A stretch of 64,000 nucleotides of DNA from Serripes groenlandicus (GCA_031761405.1 JASEVX010000010.1:13801447-13865446); one strand, 5' to 3'. Numbered from the stretch's first letter, positions 20,866 through 30,712 are shown. Translations and numbers: made by a program. Notes: generated by a model from the letters alone, not told the origin.

Positions 20866-21596
20866 ATGAAACATTGAACTTGTTTAAACGTTGTATATAT
20901 TCATACACACTGATCGTGAGTACATTTATTTGAACATGATAGCACAGCACGATGTCACACGTATTACTTCACGAAACCTTTCACCACTCATAAAGCACTA
21001 CTTACGCTGACATTTTCATTAATTTGTTCTTCAACATTCAGATATCTTGATTGAATAGTGTATGGTACTTCTAATATAAGTGATGTTAGGTTTCCGAGTT
21101 TTGTTACTATGTATCTCTCTTTGAAATCGGGGAGTCAATTGATGTATGGTTTTCAAAATGCCCCTCTAGAATAGACGGTACCTCAGTATATATAGTACCA
21201 TCCAAAATCTAGAATCGTATAGATAGATATTTTATTATTTAAAGTGCAACCTAAACACACAACACAATACAATACAAATAAATAATATATAATAGCCAGC
21301 CTTCAAAGGCTTAGGAAGCACTATCATTTCTTTTTACAAATGAATTCATGAAAAGTTTACATTTATATGCTTATGAAAGTTAAGTTATAGTTACGTCTAG
21401 TCTATCAGTGAAAGTAAATTAATACAGCCATTATATTAAGTAGGAAATCGTATTAGTTTCTTTCATGCAAGTATTGAGAATGAATTCTCTTTAGGCATTT
21501 ATGAAAAATTAAATCTTAATTATAGTGTGTTTTCATCGTATGTAAACTTGAATAAGTATACACAAATTGTACACTACACAATGGTATTTCTTTCAA

Positions 21597-22000
21597 GCTT
21601 CCCAACATACTGGAGGCATATTTGACGTATATGTAGCAGACACATTCTAAAATCATCGTTGGCAAAATAGTGAGCAAGTTTAACCTTTTGCCTTCATTGT
21701 TTTTAATAATTATACCGGAGCTTTATATAAGGGGAGTTTTTTACGTTATAAAATCCTTATTTTATCCTCTAACCCTATGATGTGGGTACTCAAAAGAATC
21801 GTCTCAATGAGACAATTCTTTTGAGTACCCACATCATAGGGTTTGGTTGGATGATAAGAGACATAGTGTGGGTAAAAGAGATGTATACTCCTCCTTATTT
21901 GGACCTTTGATTATACGTTCAGTTAGAGGGGATTCCCAAAGTTTCAACAAGATCTTTTCAAAGTCGTCTGCTGCAGATGTTTAGTAAATTGTAAAGGTTT
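21597..22000 (+). mobile_element. TTAA-1 MITE interrupted by a CCCTAT element
   Basis: The left part starts near CTTCCCAACATACTGGAGGC, the right part contains TTTTCAAAGTCGTCTGCTGC at 21956 and ends TTGTAAAGGTTTTAA. The CCCTAT element occupies the middle. Confidence 0.6.
21718..21915. mobile_element. CCCTAT-family MITE (nested)
   Basis: GAGCTTTATATAAGGGGAG at the left and ACTCCTCCTTATTTGGACC at the right are inverted. The centre pairs CTAACCCTATGATGTGGGTA with TACCCACATCATAGGGTTTG around AAAAGAATCGTCTCAATGAG. Confidence 0.8.
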
Positions 22001-22476
22001 TAAAAATAACAACTGACAAATTGAACTGTTGAATAGATTTAGATGTTTTGAAAGACTTCAGTTTCATGATCATTACACTCTGTCAGGTTAGAACGTTTCT
22101 GTCAGAGTTGAGTGATGGTCCGAGCTTAAAGAAGAAGATTAAACACCGGAAGGACGCAATCAAATAAACACTTTGCTGTCTTCTTCTCAGCTCAAACTGG
22201 TTCTTGCCTTTTCCCCCCGTATTAATAGAACATAACGCATAATATAAATGGAACCAGTGGCGCGTTCGGTTAAATGGTGCGTCAGTTCACGGTAGCTAAT
22301 ACGTCCGTCAAATAACATGTTTTACTTGATTTGAGCTGTGGATTATTGCTTAGTTAACGTTGCAGACATTTGAGCGCGATGTAGATAAGATACTCTTCTA
22401 GTAACCGTCCTTGTGTATCCTGTTAAGACTTCTTGGAGTCGCAGGCTTGTCCCGAAGGTGGGATTTCATGTAGCGC

Positions 22477-22560
22477 CGAACAAATAATGGTCGTCTATGC
22501 CCGCGGAACAAAGAATGGTTGTCTATGCCTGCGGAACAAATTATAGTTGTCTATGCCCTA
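22477..22560 (+). repeat. 27-bp tandem x3
   Basis: GGAACAAATAATGGTCGTCT plus ATGCCCGC, three copies with few changes. Confidence 0.75.
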
Positions 22561-22997
22561 ACTACTCTGAAATAATTTCAGTGTTTTGGTATTATCGGTG
22601 GCGTTGTTTTCATTGTGGAGGGCAAAGTAGTAGTATTGACAGATAAAAAACCACATGCAGTTTTGAGTCTAGATGTGGTTTGATCTAAACACAGTTGCTG
22701 TTTATAGGCTCGATTCCTAGTCATGGTGGATTGCCCTTGGGCAGGGTACATTTCCAGGACTCGTGAACTGGTTCGTTAATCCAGGTATCATGTATAAGTG
22801 AACTGTTTTCGTGATATATATATATGAAATCATGATTAAAGCGGCGTTAAATGCCAATTATAAAAGATAGTCTTGAGCTTAAAAACACCACCTCTTGTCC
22901 TTCGTCAAAATAAAAATGTGTTTTATCGAATGATGTTGAACGGCGATTACAACAACAGTTGTTCAGTCTCATTATGTTGTTTCATGGGTAAAATACC

Positions 22998-23175
22998 TTG
23001 TGGAAGATAGTGGTTCAGTGGTAGAGCGTCGGGCAATCGTACCACAAAGGTCCCGGGTTCGAATAGCGTGATGAGCGGGTTCTGCATTTGGGACTATTCC
23101 ACACAAACGGCGCGAGTACTGGTTTTGGTCTTCAGGATGCTGACATCGATCGCGATTAAATATGAACTGAAAGCT
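22998..23175 (+). mobile_element. SINE-3
   Basis: A tRNA-like head, TAGTGGTTCAGTGGTAGAGC, with B box GGTTCGAATAG, then CGGGTTCTGCATTTGG and a tail with ACATCGATCGCGATTAAAT. Inverted relatives lie at 28790-29275 and 30536-30710. Confidence 0.6.
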
Positions 23176-23254
23176 TGTTTCACAATCGAAGTAAATTAAA
23201 TAGGTTAAACTTTGAATTACCAGTACAACCGGTTAGTTTATGCAGACATCATAG

Positions 23255-23432
23255 CTCTAGATAAGGGGCGTTTTGCTTGTTCTAAACTCCTTAGTTTATC
23301 CGCTAACCCTATGTTGTGGGTACTCAAAAGAATCGTCTCAATAAGACGATTCTTTTGAGTACCAACAACATAGGGTTTGGTTGGATAATAAGAAATATAT
23401 GTTGGGGAAACGAGCCCCTCATTATCTGGACC
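23255..23432. mobile_element. CCCTAT-family MITE, best copy
   Basis: CTCTAGATAAGGGGCGTTTT at the left and AACGAGCCCCTCATTATCTG at the right are inverted. A roughly 70-nt near-perfect palindrome is centred on CGTCTCAATAAGACG. Confidence 0.82.
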
Positions 23433-23762
23433 TCTGCTATCATCACCAGTTGGTCAGCCAGTTGGTCGATATCCCCCGCAATCGTAACCGCCACGGTGGG
23501 AACTCATTACTACTTTCATTTCTAAAGTCAAGAGAAAAAAAGGTAAAGAGTGATTAATGTTTAAAGAAATTCTATAGGTTTTTAAATTCCCTTTTTAGTG
23601 TCTAACTCATACGTCATAGTCAAAACGGCACTCATCTTATCTATGGTCAGGAATCGTTAAACTGTTTAGTAGAAAATTACAACAATGTTGACATTTAAAA
23701 TTTATCGTCAATAAAATCAACGTGAGAAATTCCCCTACTTCGAGTTGTAGACAGCGCCATTA

Positions 23763-23992
23763 TTAATCCTTTCCCTCATATAGACGCTTTTTGACGCCTC
23801 TGCAGCAGACGGCTTTTTGAAAACATAGTGACAAAAGAAGAAATTGCTCAAAACGAGCAATTTCTGCTTTTGCGACAATATTTTCCACTTTTAGTCATAG
23901 GTTATCCATTAAATTATAGAAATTTTCTATTTTTTGACAAAATATGTTTAACGTTGTCTGCTGCAGAATTGTCGTATGAGGGAAAGGGTTAA
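23763..23992 (+). mobile_element. TTAA-1b MITE, full length
   Basis: TTAATCCTTTCCCTCATATA to TATGAGGGAAAGGGTTAA, 230 bp, tip GCTCAAAACGAGC intact. Confidence 0.87.
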
Positions 23993-24639
23993 AGGCGAGA
24001 ATTTTTCTCTTGGATGACGTCAACATAACGAGTGTCCCGCTCAGCGTAGGAATACAAGTCTGTCAGAGTTGACGGATTTATTACACACTTAGAAGAAATA
24101 ATCCTTTGACCACAGGGGTAGATGGGGGTATTAAAACCATTCCCCTGCTTGTGGTGACCTCTAACCTCCTTTTACGAAAAAATGAGGTCGTTGACATCTG
24201 AAGAATGATAATGCTTAATCATTATGAATAAATTTCGTTCCGTATCAGTATAATACAAATCTACCTTTATGTACATGCTTTCACAAACGTTATTGCAATC
24301 CAATTTAATACATCTGCATTATCTCGGATGGCACATGGAAGCTTTCCTCGTGTTATTTTCATTATTTCGTCGACTTGTGTTCAAATGTTTCTTGAAATTT
24401 CTTACCATTATCATATTTTGTTTTCTTTAATTTGTTTGCAAACGTCCTATGTGGCAGATACTTTAAAGTTCGTCTGCATTATGCATGTCACGTTATAAGA
24501 CAGGGTTAATACACTGGTCGGTTAATCACTCCCACACAATAGTAAATCAAGATCGGAAGACGACTCGTCGAGCGAAGGGCGTATTTCAATCTTACTCTTC
24601 AAGAGCATTATAATTTATGTTCCCCAATTCAACATTTGA

Positions 24640-24833
24640 TTAACCCTCCCTTTCCCACATACAACAAATCTGCAACAGACGACTTTGAAAAACATTTAGT
24701 CAAAATATGGAAACTCTATAAATTAAAAAAGAATGTTATTGAACAAATTGTGGTAAAATTAGGAGCAATTCTTTCTTTTGCCACAAAGTTTTCAAAAGTC
24801 GTCTGCTGCCGATTTGTTATATGTGGGATAGGG
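24640..24833 (+). mobile_element. TTAA-1 MITE with shortened hairpin
   Basis: TTAACCCTCCCTTTCCCACA, CAACAGACGACTTTGAAAAA, TTTTCAAAAGTCGTCTGCTG and TTATATGTGGGATAGGG. The left hairpin arm is deleted, leaving GGAGCAATTCTTTCTTTTGC. Confidence 0.7.
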
Positions 24834-25034
24834 ATACTTTCGGGTATTTACAACAAGTGGAGATCAAGATCAGCATGTGTCTTAAGCTAGTTTGATCTGA
24901 AGTGTCCCCCAGTGCGCTTTGAAGTCGTACATACAACATAGAAACACCCGGAATTTGATAGTGACAGAGAACCTATGATACACTATCGTAATTGTTGTAG
25001 ACTTATTCTCATGTAATTTTCTTTCTACTTCCAG

Positions 25035-25300
25035 CTTTCGACCTTGGTAGAAACGGGAAGGCCATACACGCCACGTTAAAACGATACCGCGTCACCAGTA
25101 CGCCAGCCAGTCAGCTTTCAGTGGAGGAGCAGTTCACTATCTTCCAATTCTCAAAACGAGGCGAGACCACGGTTGTCAAGCACTCTAAAGACGTCACTAG
25201 TGTATCTAGGAATTACTCCATAGTAACGGGCTATTTGAGATATAAATGTGAAACGGACCCAAACTCGAGCACCAAAGCCATATCCATGTACAATTCATGA
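25035..25300 (+). CDS. Gene 1, terminal exon and stop
   Basis: The acceptor CTTTCTACTTCCAG ends at 25034. The first two bases complete an alanine codon begun at 1190, so the frame is preserved across a 23.8-kb intron. It reads AFDLGRNGKAIHATLKRYRV, then EEQFTIFQFSKRGETTVVKH, VSRNYSIVTGYLRYKCETDP and ends NSSTKAISMYNS before TGA at 25298. There are two more sequons (NYS, NSS) and a third cysteine. With the two upstream exons this gives about 190 residues, three cysteines and no membrane segment, which fits a secreted or luminal protein (inference). Codon use is balanced and GC-richer than the surrounding intron. A TTAA-1 MITE sits directly downstream, in the probable 3' UTR. Confidence 0.82.
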
Positions 25301-25338
25301 AAATGTTGTGATTTATATTTTTGCCATAAACTTCATTT

Positions 25339-25578
25339 GCTGAACTCTTTCCAACCAACATACAACAATTCTGCAGAAGTCGACTTTGTATAGAACCAAA
25401 GGCGAATATATGAAACATGTATACTAGTGAAAGTGTAATAATTGAGTTGAGTTAAAAACAATGTGGCAAAATGAGAAATTGCTCGTTCTGATCAATTTCT
25501 CATTTTGCCACGATGTTTTCAAAAGTCGTCCGCTTCAAAGGCGTCAGAATGTGTCTGTATAATGGAAATGGGGGTTAA
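25339..25578 (+). mobile_element. TTAA-1 MITE in the gene 1 3' flank
   Basis: CTGAACTCTTTCCAACCAAC to ATGGAAATGGGGGTTAA. Hairpin AATGAGAAATTGCTCGTTCT/GATCAATTTCTCATTTTG. It starts 39 bases after the gene 1 stop codon and is probably part of the 3' UTR. Confidence 0.72.
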
Positions 25579-25579
25579 T

Positions 25580-26090
25580 GTAGAAACGTAATTCATCTGA
25601 GGAAAATGTAACGGTCTTTTGTCTGATACTATGTACCTGATGCTAACCTTTGTTTTATGAACATGAAGTAAAATTGCAGGCGTCTGAGTTTTCATTTGAA
25701 AAAGAAAATAGGGATGTGGGGGGAGAGACCGCGTTTAGCTTCTACAATAAGTATCTGTATATTGATAATATACAGTGATAATAACGTCTTAGTTTTCGTT
25801 GTGAGAGAATTTGGATAAGCCTATGGAAGACCACGAATCTTCAAGGAGTCTCTCTATATGGTTCATATATTATGATAATACCATATTTCGCCTTTTGCCA
25901 CAATATTAAAACTCTATTCAACAAGTATGTATTCATAAATAGAGAATTTCTTGGATTTTGTGAAACTGTACAAAAATGTGCCATTTACAGCTAATACGTC
26001 TCGGGTTTTAAACTGGCAAAGTTACTGATTCCAACAGACTTGATATGATGTTTCCTTTCTGATCACAAAACACCATTTTAGAATGAATCG
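25580..26090. other. No recognised feature
   Basis: AT-rich sequence after gene 1; the true polyadenylation site could not be placed. Confidence 0.4.
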
Positions 26091-26092
26091 TA

Positions 26093-26166
26093 GTTGGAAA
26101 GTGAGAATTGCTCATTATTTCCCAACGATGTCGTCTCTAATCGTCTGTTGCAGACGCGTCATAATC
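26093..26166 (+). mobile_element. TTAA-1 fragment
   Basis: GAGAATTGCTCATTATTTCC followed by CTAATCGTCTGTTGCAGACG. Confidence 0.45.
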
Positions 26167-26267
26167 AGACGTCTAAATTTATATATGTGCATCAAGAAAA
26201 GTTTCTAAAATAAAGCATTTGGTCATATTCGAAAAATAGCTTGATTCATTTACCATGATAATGACTT

Positions 26268-26488
26268 TTAACCCTTTCCTACATACAAGAAATCTGCAGC
26301 AGAGGACTTTGCAATGATCTTTGAAAATATATGGAAAACTCTTAAAAAGGAAAATATTAGTATTGATAGTGCTGAAAACATTGTGATAAAAGGAGAAATT
26401 GCTCATCATGAGCAATTTCTCCACAACGTTTTCAAAAGTTGTCTGCAGCAGAGAGGTCAGAAAGCGTCTGTAAGTGGGAAAGGGTTAA
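26268..26488 (+). mobile_element. TTAA-1 MITE, full length
   Basis: TTAACCCTTTCCTACATACA to GTAAGTGGGAAAGGGTTAA. GGAGAAATTGCTCATCATGA with a right arm shortened by deletion of the TTTTGCC segment. Confidence 0.82.
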
Positions 26489-26734
26489 TTTAATATCATA
26501 TATAGAGGCTATTTATAGTAACACGGTATTATGGTGTTTTCCCCATATTTTCTCAAACGAAAACTCGGACGCCCGTGATAAAATATACCTTTGCTTGAGT
26601 TACAGTTTGTTTTATATTGTCACGTTACTAACAAGTGAGATCCTTTAGATCAAAGTGCAACTTAATAAATGCTTGGTGGTTTATTTATTTAACCTGGACA
26701 AAGGGAAACCAGATTTACAATTGTGTATTTTTAC

Positions 26735-26825
26735 TAGGGATGTCAACGGTTACCGATATTAAAAACTGGTTAATCGTTTAATTTTCTAACCGGTTAATTG
26801 GATAAATCAATATTTTACCTCATCG
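26735..26825. repeat. Possible hAT-type end, GGGATGTCAACGG
   Basis: TAGGGATGTCAACGGTTACC followed by AACCGGTTAATTGG inverted motifs. Only a weak resemblance to hAT MITEs. Confidence 0.25.
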
Positions 26826-26854
26826 AAACAACAAAACAATTGTTCTAGCTACGT

Positions 26855-27215
26855 ATAATTATACCCCTTTCGAAGAAGAGGGGGTATATAGGAGTCACTT
26901 TGTCGATCGGTCGGTCGGTCGGTTGGTCGGTCGGAAGCCATATAGGAGTCACTGTGTCGGTCGGTTGTTCGGTCGGTCGGAAGCCCTATTCTGTCCGAAG
27001 CCATATCTAAGGCCTTTTTCTTACAAACCACTGGGTGGAATTCAATAAAATGTTACATGAAGCTTCTATACCAAGAAGAGATGTGCATATCCTAAAGGGG
27101 TTACAATTGCATGTTATTTTAAAGAGTTGTGGCCCTTTTACTTATTAAGTTATGGTGTATGTCAAGGTGCTGTTTTGGGGGTATTTATCATCTTCAGTGA
27201 TAGTTCTAGTTAAAG
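26855..27215 (-). repeat. Dispersed repeat with duplicated (CGGT)n block
   Basis: CGAAGAAGAGGGGGTATATA, then two copies of AGGAGTCACT(T/G)TGTCG with CGGT runs and GGAAGCC, then TTGGAATTC-like and CTTTTACTTATTAAGT blocks that I associate with a common bivalve repeat. A duplicated block of about 60 bp spans 26888-26985. Confidence 0.45.
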
Positions 27216-27613
27216 TTTAAAAAGGCAAGTTATACTGTGCCAAGTACGTACAGAAGTTTTGGATATATATGTAACATACAACAGTTATCAGCTAGACTTG
27301 AAATGGGTGACTATTCTGTGACAAAATACATATATGAAGGATTTGACGGGGATACCGTCCAATGTGATCTATATGCGACTAATAATTACTCAGAAGAATA
27401 CTGTAATTTTGTATGGAACTGTGATCTTGTTGCAATGGAAATCCTGGATCTCACTTGGCATCTGTTTTTAAGGATGTTTTGTCCGACATGTCGATACAAT
27501 AATGAAAGGCCGCCAACAATTTGATACATTCGGATATATTCGAAATCGAGAGCGTGCAATCTATGTTTATGCTCGTACAGTTTCGCAAATTTAATGTTCT
27601 TTCGAGGAATGCG

Positions 27614-27705
27614 TTAACACTTTCCTTCATACGACATTTCTGCAGCAGACGGCTTTGAACATATTTTGTCAAAAAATGGAAAGTCTCTAATAATTGAAGG
27701 GTTAA
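27614..27705 (-). mobile_element. TTAA-1b, half copy
   Basis: TTAACACTTTCCTTCATACG, GCAGACGGCTTTGAACATAT, ends AATTGAAGGGTTAA. It shares TTAA 27702-27705 with the next copy. Confidence 0.65.
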
Positions 27706-27929
27706 CACTTTCCCACAAACAGCACATATGCAGCAGACGACTTTGAAAACAGAGTGACAAAACCCTGAAAAATCTCCATAAAAGATAGCTTAACTGGTAA
27801 ATAAAGTTGAAAACATTGTGGCCAAAGGAGAAGTTATCATCATGAGCAATTTCATCTTTTGCCACAATGTTTTCGAAAGTCGTCTGCTGCTATTTCGTCA
27901 GAATGCGTCTGCACGTGGGAAAGGGTTAA
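27702..27929 (+). mobile_element. TTAA-1 MITE, full length
   Basis: TTAACACTTTCCCACAAACA to GCACGTGGGAAAGGGTTAA, 228 bp. It is closest to the copies at 7266 and 42628 (shared CTCCATAAAAGATAGCTTAA). Confidence 0.82.
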
Positions 27930-27997
27930 TGAACGATATTTCGTTTAATAATGTTTTGATATTTGTTTATGATGTAAATAGTGTTGTACAGTTGTTG

Positions 27998-28155
27998 GCC
28001 CTTTCCAACATACAGAGGCGTATTTGCGCAGGTTGGTCACACGAATCGTTAAAACATTGTAAGCAAACTCTCCTTTTGTCACAACGTTTTATCCCTATTT
28101 GATAAAGGTGACTTTCATTGATCGGAGAAATATCGCACATGGGACAAGGGTTAAA
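27998..28155 (+). mobile_element. TTAA-1, decayed
   Basis: GCCCTTTCCAACATACAGAG, TTTTGTCACAACGTTTTATC, ACATGGGACAAGGGTTAA. Confidence 0.5.
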
Positions 28156-28254
28156 GCTATGAGATGTCACATGCAACATGTCTTTTTTCGTTTATCAATA
28201 TTTCTGTATTTGAGCTTAAGCACAGGAAACCCGTCCAGAAGACGTTTGTCTATT

Positions 28255-28385
28255 AGCACTTTCCCACATATAGACGGTTTCTGACGCCTCTGCAGCAGAC
28301 GACTTTTGAAATAGTTGTGACAAAATAGTTTTGAGCAATTTCGCCTTTTGTCACAATTGTTCAACTTTGTTCAGTATGTACAGGG
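28255..28385 (+). mobile_element. TTAA-1 5' half
   Basis: CACTTTCCCACATATAGACG, CTCTGCAGCAGACGACTTTT, then a shortened hairpin GTTTTGAGCAATTTCGCC. Confidence 0.65.
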
Positions 28386-28401
28386 TTATTCTAATCAACA
28401 G

Positions 28402-28571
28402 CATCTTCGCTAGCCAAGGCTACTTCGTACATTAGTATTCCAATAAGAACCCTTGGCTGACGGTCTCCTTAGAAATTGAAATCCCAGCTCTTCAATTTGA
28501 TTGGATGCGTACAAGGTTCGTCACATCCAATCACATGCCTTGTAACAACTCACCCTTGGCTTGCGAAGATG
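28402..28571. mobile_element. MULE-like MITE with 9-bp duplication
   Basis: The ends CATCTTCGCTAGCCAAGG and CCCTTGGCTTGCGAAGATG are inverted with one or two mismatches. A 9-bp direct repeat AATCAACAG flanks it exactly (28393-28401, 28572-28580). Nine-bp duplications are typical of Mutator-like elements. It is 170 bp with no coding capacity. Confidence 0.75.
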
Positions 28572-28789
28572 AATCAACAGGTACAGTGTACATAATCAAT
28601 CCATGCATATTTATTTTTGTATAATGATCTGATATTTTGTATGTGTATATACTATTATTATTAAAGGTTGCTGATGATGAAATGTTAAATAAAAATAAAT
28701 AATTTGATGAAATTTCTACTAGACTTTGTTTGTTCAGGTTTTGACTTCCACTATCAAGTTTAGTTTAGTTTACTTGTGTTTCAATGTAT

Positions 28790-29275
28790 TTATTTAACAT
28801 CGATTGCGAAACATTGTTGATTGATTGTTTTTTGGTGTTTTACGCCATTTAAAAGAAAATAAGTTATATCACGGCGTTTCCTGGTTAAGTTACCAGTACT
28901 ACTGGTTCATGCATCCGACACCAGCTAGCCTGTCGTTATGCTATCTCCGCAACCCTGAGCGCCAATGATAGCAGACATTACTACCATTGTTAAAGTATTT
29001 GGTATGACCCGGTCGGGGATTGAACTCAAGACCTCCCGAGGATGACGCTCTAACACTACACCATCGAGACGATCGTCGGATTGTGAAACAAACTTTTCAA
29101 CAAATATATATCATACTCTATGTCTGTCTGCTCCTTGGTGACTTACCCAGTACTTGCGCCGATAGTGTGATAACATCCTTAATCCAGAACCCGCTTATCA
29201 CGGGATTCGAACCCGGGACCGTTGGTACGCGAGCCTAAAACTCTACCATTGAATCACTGTCTTCCACAATATACA
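28790..29275 (-). mobile_element. SINE-3 split by a SINE-1
   Basis: The SINE-3 head lies at 29155-29272 (GGGATTCGAACCCGGGACC, the inverse of a B box). Its tail ATTTAACATCGATTGCGAAAC ends at 28812; the matching GATTGTGAAAC resumes at 29079. The split element matches the unsplit copy at 30536-30710. Confidence 0.65.
28813..29078 (-). mobile_element. SINE-1, nested, with target-site duplication
   Basis: It reads inversely from a GATT tail through GTGTTTTACGCC, CACGGCGTTTCCTGG, CAGTACTACTGG, TATGACCCGGTCGGGGATTG (B-box side) to CTACACCATCGAGACG. It is flanked by GATTGCGAAAC (28802-28812) and GATTGTGAAAC (29079-29089), one mismatch. Confidence 0.8.
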
Positions 29276-29439
29276 ATTTGCAGAGCAAGTTTTCTTTTCT
29301 TTAACCTTGGCATTTTACCATTTAGCAGTAATACGAATATCTCATAAAGCTACGGGAAATAACGTGTAGCTCATCCGTACAGTCTATACCGGACCAACTC
29401 AACTCCCGAAATGGATGATTTAACTCCGAGTGCCAAGGA

Positions 29440-29550
29440 GGGAAATCCTTTGTTTATATTCTGTGGTATGACCCGGGATCGGTAATCGAACTCTGGTCTT
29501 CCGATCTCAAGGCGGATTCCCTAAGCACTGTACGACAGAGGCGACTGCTT
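29440..29550 (-). mobile_element. SINE-1 head fragment
   Basis: GGTATGACCCGGGATCGGTA, ATCGAACTC and CACTGTACGACAGAGGCG are the inverted head. Degenerate body may extend back to 29300. Confidence 0.5.
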
Positions 29551-29659
29551 CTAGAAAGACATCATTGACTTTCTGCATAATATCGAAATAATTTAGTTCC
29601 TACAAGCCGCTTGAAATCATAACATGACCTTTTGCATCTCGTGTTCAGTTTGCCTCATT

Positions 29660-29850
29660 GGAATTGAACGCCGTTTTCAACAGTTTTTCAGTTATAATAT
29701 ACTACACTATATTTACGGCGCCTATCTAAATCGCGTGTTTCCTGGATTTCGCGCACCTGCTCTCCACACAACGTTTTATATCAACAAACTACCTTGCCTT
29801 GTTAGCCCCTAGGTTGACGGCGAATGACTTGAACTTTGAAAGCGGTTTGA
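29660..29850 (-). mobile_element. SINE-2, degraded
   Basis: GAACGCCGTTTTCAACAGTT, TTTCCTGGATTTCGCGCACC, CTCCACACAACG and GACGGCGAATGACTTGAAC match the inverted SINE-2 body at 44988-45195. Confidence 0.55.
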
Positions 29851-30116
29851 GGAAATCAAGCATCGCACATTTCTTTCAGTGAAAACGTATGAAATATAAT
29901 ATTTAAGAGCAAAATATTAATTAATTTTGAAACATGATAAGTTTTCAGTTATTTATCATCGATTGAGACGTATACACCTTTTGGGAGCCTCGCGTAATCT
30001 CCAGTCATGTGACGTATTCTCGGCCTTGAATGCGCATGTTCCATTTCTTCGTTTTTTCTCATACTGATCGCCGTTTATCTTTTTTAAAGATATTTCTTGT
30101 TTGCAGGTGTTGTTAA

Positions 30117-30346
30117 TTAACCCATTACTTCACACAGGCGACATTTGACACCTGCCATTGAACAATACTTTTGAAAACAATGCAATAAACGGTGATATTG
30201 CTCAAAACAAGCAATTTCACCTTTTATTGCAATATTTTGAACTATTTATCAATATAAATCTTTCAGTTTTCTAGATTGTTGAAATTGTTCGTCTGATGAT
30301 TGTTAAGCAGAATACCTTTGAAAAGTCATGTGAAGTAATGGGTTAA
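30117..30346. mobile_element. TTAA-3 MITE (single copy)
   Basis: TTAACCCATTACTTCACACA to GTGAAGTAATGGGTTAA, 230 bp, TTAA on both sides. The central hairpin has GCAATAAACGGTGATATTGC and TTTCACCTTTTATTGC around tip GCTCAAAACAAGC. Termini differ from TTAA-1, but the centre and length are alike. Confidence 0.82.
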
Positions 30347-30535
30347 CTTTCAACAAGGCAAGGAAGGAAGAATTTACAAATTCCAAATTGTCCGTGATCT
30401 AAACAGAATGTCTTATTGTGTTTTTTGTTTCCAAAAAAACATGAATCTTTTTGTTCCAAACTCAAACATTCGTAACACATCTACGTCCGGTTAAATTATC
30501 ATACACGTCCGACAATTAGACGACTTAGTTTAAAC

Positions 30536-30712
30536 TTATTTATTTTACATCAATTGCGAAGCGAGTTTTAAGCTTATATTTATCATGCTCGAGGTCTGCT
30601 TCCTCGCGCCGATTGTGTGGTAAAATTCAAAGGTCAACCTCGCTTATCACGAAATTTGAACCCAGGACCTTTGGTACGAGAGGCCGACGCTCGACCACGA
30701 CAACACTTGGAC
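30536..30712 (-). mobile_element. SINE-3
   Basis: TTACATCAATTGCGAAGCGA, TCCTCGCGCCGATTGTG, CTTATCACGAAATTTGAACC (inverse B box) and CGCTCGACCACGACAAC. Confidence 0.55.

Larger units (their letters stand above)
1191..25034 (+). other. Gene 1 giant intron (23.8 kb)
   Basis: This interval is bounded by GTAAGG and TTCCAG and joins two in-frame exons. It holds most of the TTAA-1, TTAA-2, CGAGGG, GAGCC and CCCTAT elements of the window, a Foldback-like element, a long AGT microsatellite and several minisatellites. No convincing internal exon was seen. Stretches without a recognised repeat include 5060-6090, 10460-10850, 19190-20320, 20870-21590, 22000-22980 and 24000-24630, all AT-rich. Confidence 0.7.

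Noticed and set aside
23010..23080. tRNA gene (TGGTTCAGTGGTAGAGC...GGTTCGAAT)
   Set aside because: It recurs with SINE-3 body and tail at two other loci in the window.
27237..27524. 95-codon plus-strand frame
   Set aside because: Starts in the flank of a dispersed repeat; no acceptor or donor of quality and no recognised motif. It is the least repeat-like of the rejected frames.
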